This document shows, piece by piece, positions 6,248 to 7,476 of a stretch of 7,476 nt of DNA. Where the stretch lies: contig CAZFWT010000074.1 of NCBI GenBank assembly GCA_964522635.1, positions 1-7,476 on the forward strand, written 5' to 3'. Position 1 is the stretch's first letter. Each line of letters begins with the position of its first letter. Position numbers and translations under genes: made by a program. The notes beneath the pieces are model-generated. The model was given only the letters and a program-made list of their open reading frames with translations. It searched no databases and was not told the origin of the DNA. The DNA comes from JACGMN01 sp964522635. Its GTDB lineage: Archaea > Halobacteriota > Syntropharchaeia > Alkanophagales > Methanospirareceae.

Positions 6248-7450
6248 ATGATGGATTCATTATCGCTGGTGTTTCGGAACGTCAAGGAGCGCAAGGCGCG
6301 TTCTGCGCTCACCATACTCGGCATCACGGTGGGTATCGGTGCGGTAATCGCCCTGATTTCCATCGGCCTGGGCATGCAGGCGGCCATCACGGAACAGCTC
6401 ATTGAGATGGCCGACGTGGTCATGGTGACGCCTGGCGCCCAGGAATTCGGTAGCTTCGGCACCTTTGGCCGCTTTACAGACCGCGATCTGGATTCAGTGA
6501 GACGGATCGATGGTGTCAAGGATGTCGTGGGGATGAGAGGCGAGACAGAAGACGTGGCATATCGCGATGAGACCTTCAGGCTGACGGTCACGGGCATCGA
6601 GCCCCAGGATATCGTGGCGGTCTTCGGCGAGACGATTCAGCGTGAAGAGGAGGGGATGGCAGCAGGACGGGACCTGCGTGAGAACGATAAACAGGCCTGT
6701 GAAATCGGGTACAGCATCGCTTACGATTATTTTGACGAGGATATCGGCGTTAACGACCGGCTCACGATCAACGGGAGCAAGTTCAGGGTGGTCGGCGTAC
6801 TGGAGAAGCAGGGCGGGTTCAGGGCCGATGTGGATTCGGCGATTTACGTCACGACACGCGATTCAATAACGGTCCTCAATAACAAGGACATTTCACAGCT
6901 CTTTGTCCGGGTGCGCGACATAGAGGACGCAGAGCGGATAGCGGATGAAATTGAGGAGCGGATCGATAACAATCACAAGCTGGATGATTTTACCTCCGCA
7001 ATGACGATGGGCAGTGCCATCGAGCAGTTAGAATCGGTCTTCGGGATTTTGCAGGTGGTATTAATCGCCCTTGCTTCTATCTCACTCATCGTCGCTGCGA
7101 TGGGGATCATGAACACGATGCTGATGTCCGTGATGGAGCGTACGCACGAGATCGGGGTGATGAAAGCGATCGGTGCGAAGAACAGGAATATTCTTTCGCT
7201 GTTCTTGCTCGAAGCAGGCATGGTCAGCTTACTGGGCGGCCTCTGCGGCTGTGTGGTAGGCGTGCTGGGCGCTCGTGCGATCAGCTTCGGTATCCAGACG
7301 GGGTTTGACGTTGTTATTGCCGCGGTTGTGAAGCCTGAAGTGTTGCTCGGCGGTGTCGCGGTTGCCGTCGTGGTGGGCATGCTTTCTGGGTTGTATCCGG
7401 CACGGAAAGCGTCAAAGATGAGCCCGGTTGAGGCCGTCAAGTACGAATGA
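6248..7450 (+). CDS. MacB/FtsX-type ABC permease, second paralogue
   Basis: 400 residues, same architecture as the preceding gene: helix 1 at about 19-43, extracytoplasmic domain 44-265, helices near 267-294, 316-348 and 362-382. From GIMNT to IGAK (about 286-311) the protein is identical to its paralogue, and the ending LYPARKASKMSPVEAVKYE differs only by conservative changes. The extracytoplasmic domains have diverged much more, though LREND and IGV-type phrases persist. The gene starts four bases after the previous stop. GAGGT (6231-6235), inside the previous gene's end, serves as ribosome binding site. A second ATG directly follows the first, and either could be used. Tandem permeases with one ATPase imply a heterodimeric membrane part with an asymmetric outer face. 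Confidence 0.93.
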   Translation: MMDSLSLVFRNVKERKARSALTILGITVGIGAVIALISIGLGMQAAITEQLIEMADVVMVTPGAQEFGSFGTFGRFTDRDLDSVRRIDGVKDVVGMRGETEDVAYRDETFRLTVTGIEPQDIVAVFGETIQREEEGMAAGRDLRENDKQACEIGYSIAYDYFDEDIGVNDRLTINGSKFRVVGVLEKQGGFRADVDSAIYVTTRDSITVLNNKDISQLFVRVRDIEDAERIADEIEERIDNNHKLDDFTSAMTMGSAIEQLESVFGILQVVLIALASISLIVAAMGIMNTMLMSVMERTHEIGVMKAIGAKNRNILSLFLLEAGMVSLLGGLCGCVVGVLGARAISFGIQTGFDVVIAAVVKPEVLLGGVAVAVVVGMLSGLYPARKASKMSPVEAVKYE

Positions 7451-7476
7451 ATAAATAGACCTGTTGGGCTTTATTT
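7450..7476 (+). terminator. Possible operon-end hairpin, cut by the window edge
   Basis: AATAAA (7450-7455) can pair with TTTATT (7470-7475). Inside, GACC and GGGC form an imperfect short stem around TGTT. The T-rich 3' side follows the last permease gene directly and fits an archaeal terminator. It is weak, and the downstream sequence is missing. Confidence 0.35.

Noticed and set aside
423..7450. Protease plus ABC transporter as a peptidase-containing bacteriocin/peptide exporter
   Set aside because: Such systems use C39 peptidases fused to a full-size exporter acting on cytosolic leaders. Here the protease is C1 type, secreted, surface-sorted and under a separate promoter, and no small precursor gene is visible.

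Overview
The window looks archaeal, most likely from the Methanosarcinales/ANME part of the Euryarchaeota. Three things point there. The promoters are TATA/BRE type (a CGAAA element just upstream of TTTAAATA before the first gene). The first gene ends in a PEF-CTERM-like archaeosortase sorting tail. There is also a COG1361-type extracytoplasmic protein, which is typical of methanogens and their relatives. The lineage is an inference from gene content; there is no rRNA or other phylogenetic marker.

Layout: all supported genes are on the + strand. Positions 1-422 carry no convincing gene but are rich in inverted repeats, including a perfect 16-bp GC-rich palindrome and a good BRE/TATA promoter. 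Positions 423-2342 encode a 639-aa secreted papain-family (C1) cysteine protease. Its order is signal peptide, pro-segment, complete catalytic domain, lectin-like domain, Cys-rich acidic module, PEF-CTERM-like tail. Positions 2343-2452 hold a weak hairpin/T-run terminator, a TATA box and an A/T-rich dyad that overlaps the expected transcription start of the next gene. Positions 2453-7450 form a compact five-gene operon: a GbsR/MarR-type winged-helix regulator, a secreted and membrane-anchored beta-domain protein, a MacB/LolD-type ABC ATPase, and two paralogous MacB/FtsX-type permeases. The window ends in a possible terminator hairpin.

How the genes probably work together: the ATPase would energise a heterodimer of the two permeases. 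The COG1361-like protein (cleaved signal, repeated beta domains, one C-terminal membrane anchor, basic cytoplasmic tail) would be the outward-facing partner, taking the position an adaptor such as MacA has in bacteria. The regulator, first in the operon, probably controls its own promoter through the dyad. The substrate cannot be read from the sequence. The protease has its own promoter and a different base composition, so its link to the transporter may be only positional. The best leads are the regulator-operator pair, the adaptor-like subunit with two unequal permeases, and the composite architecture of the protease.
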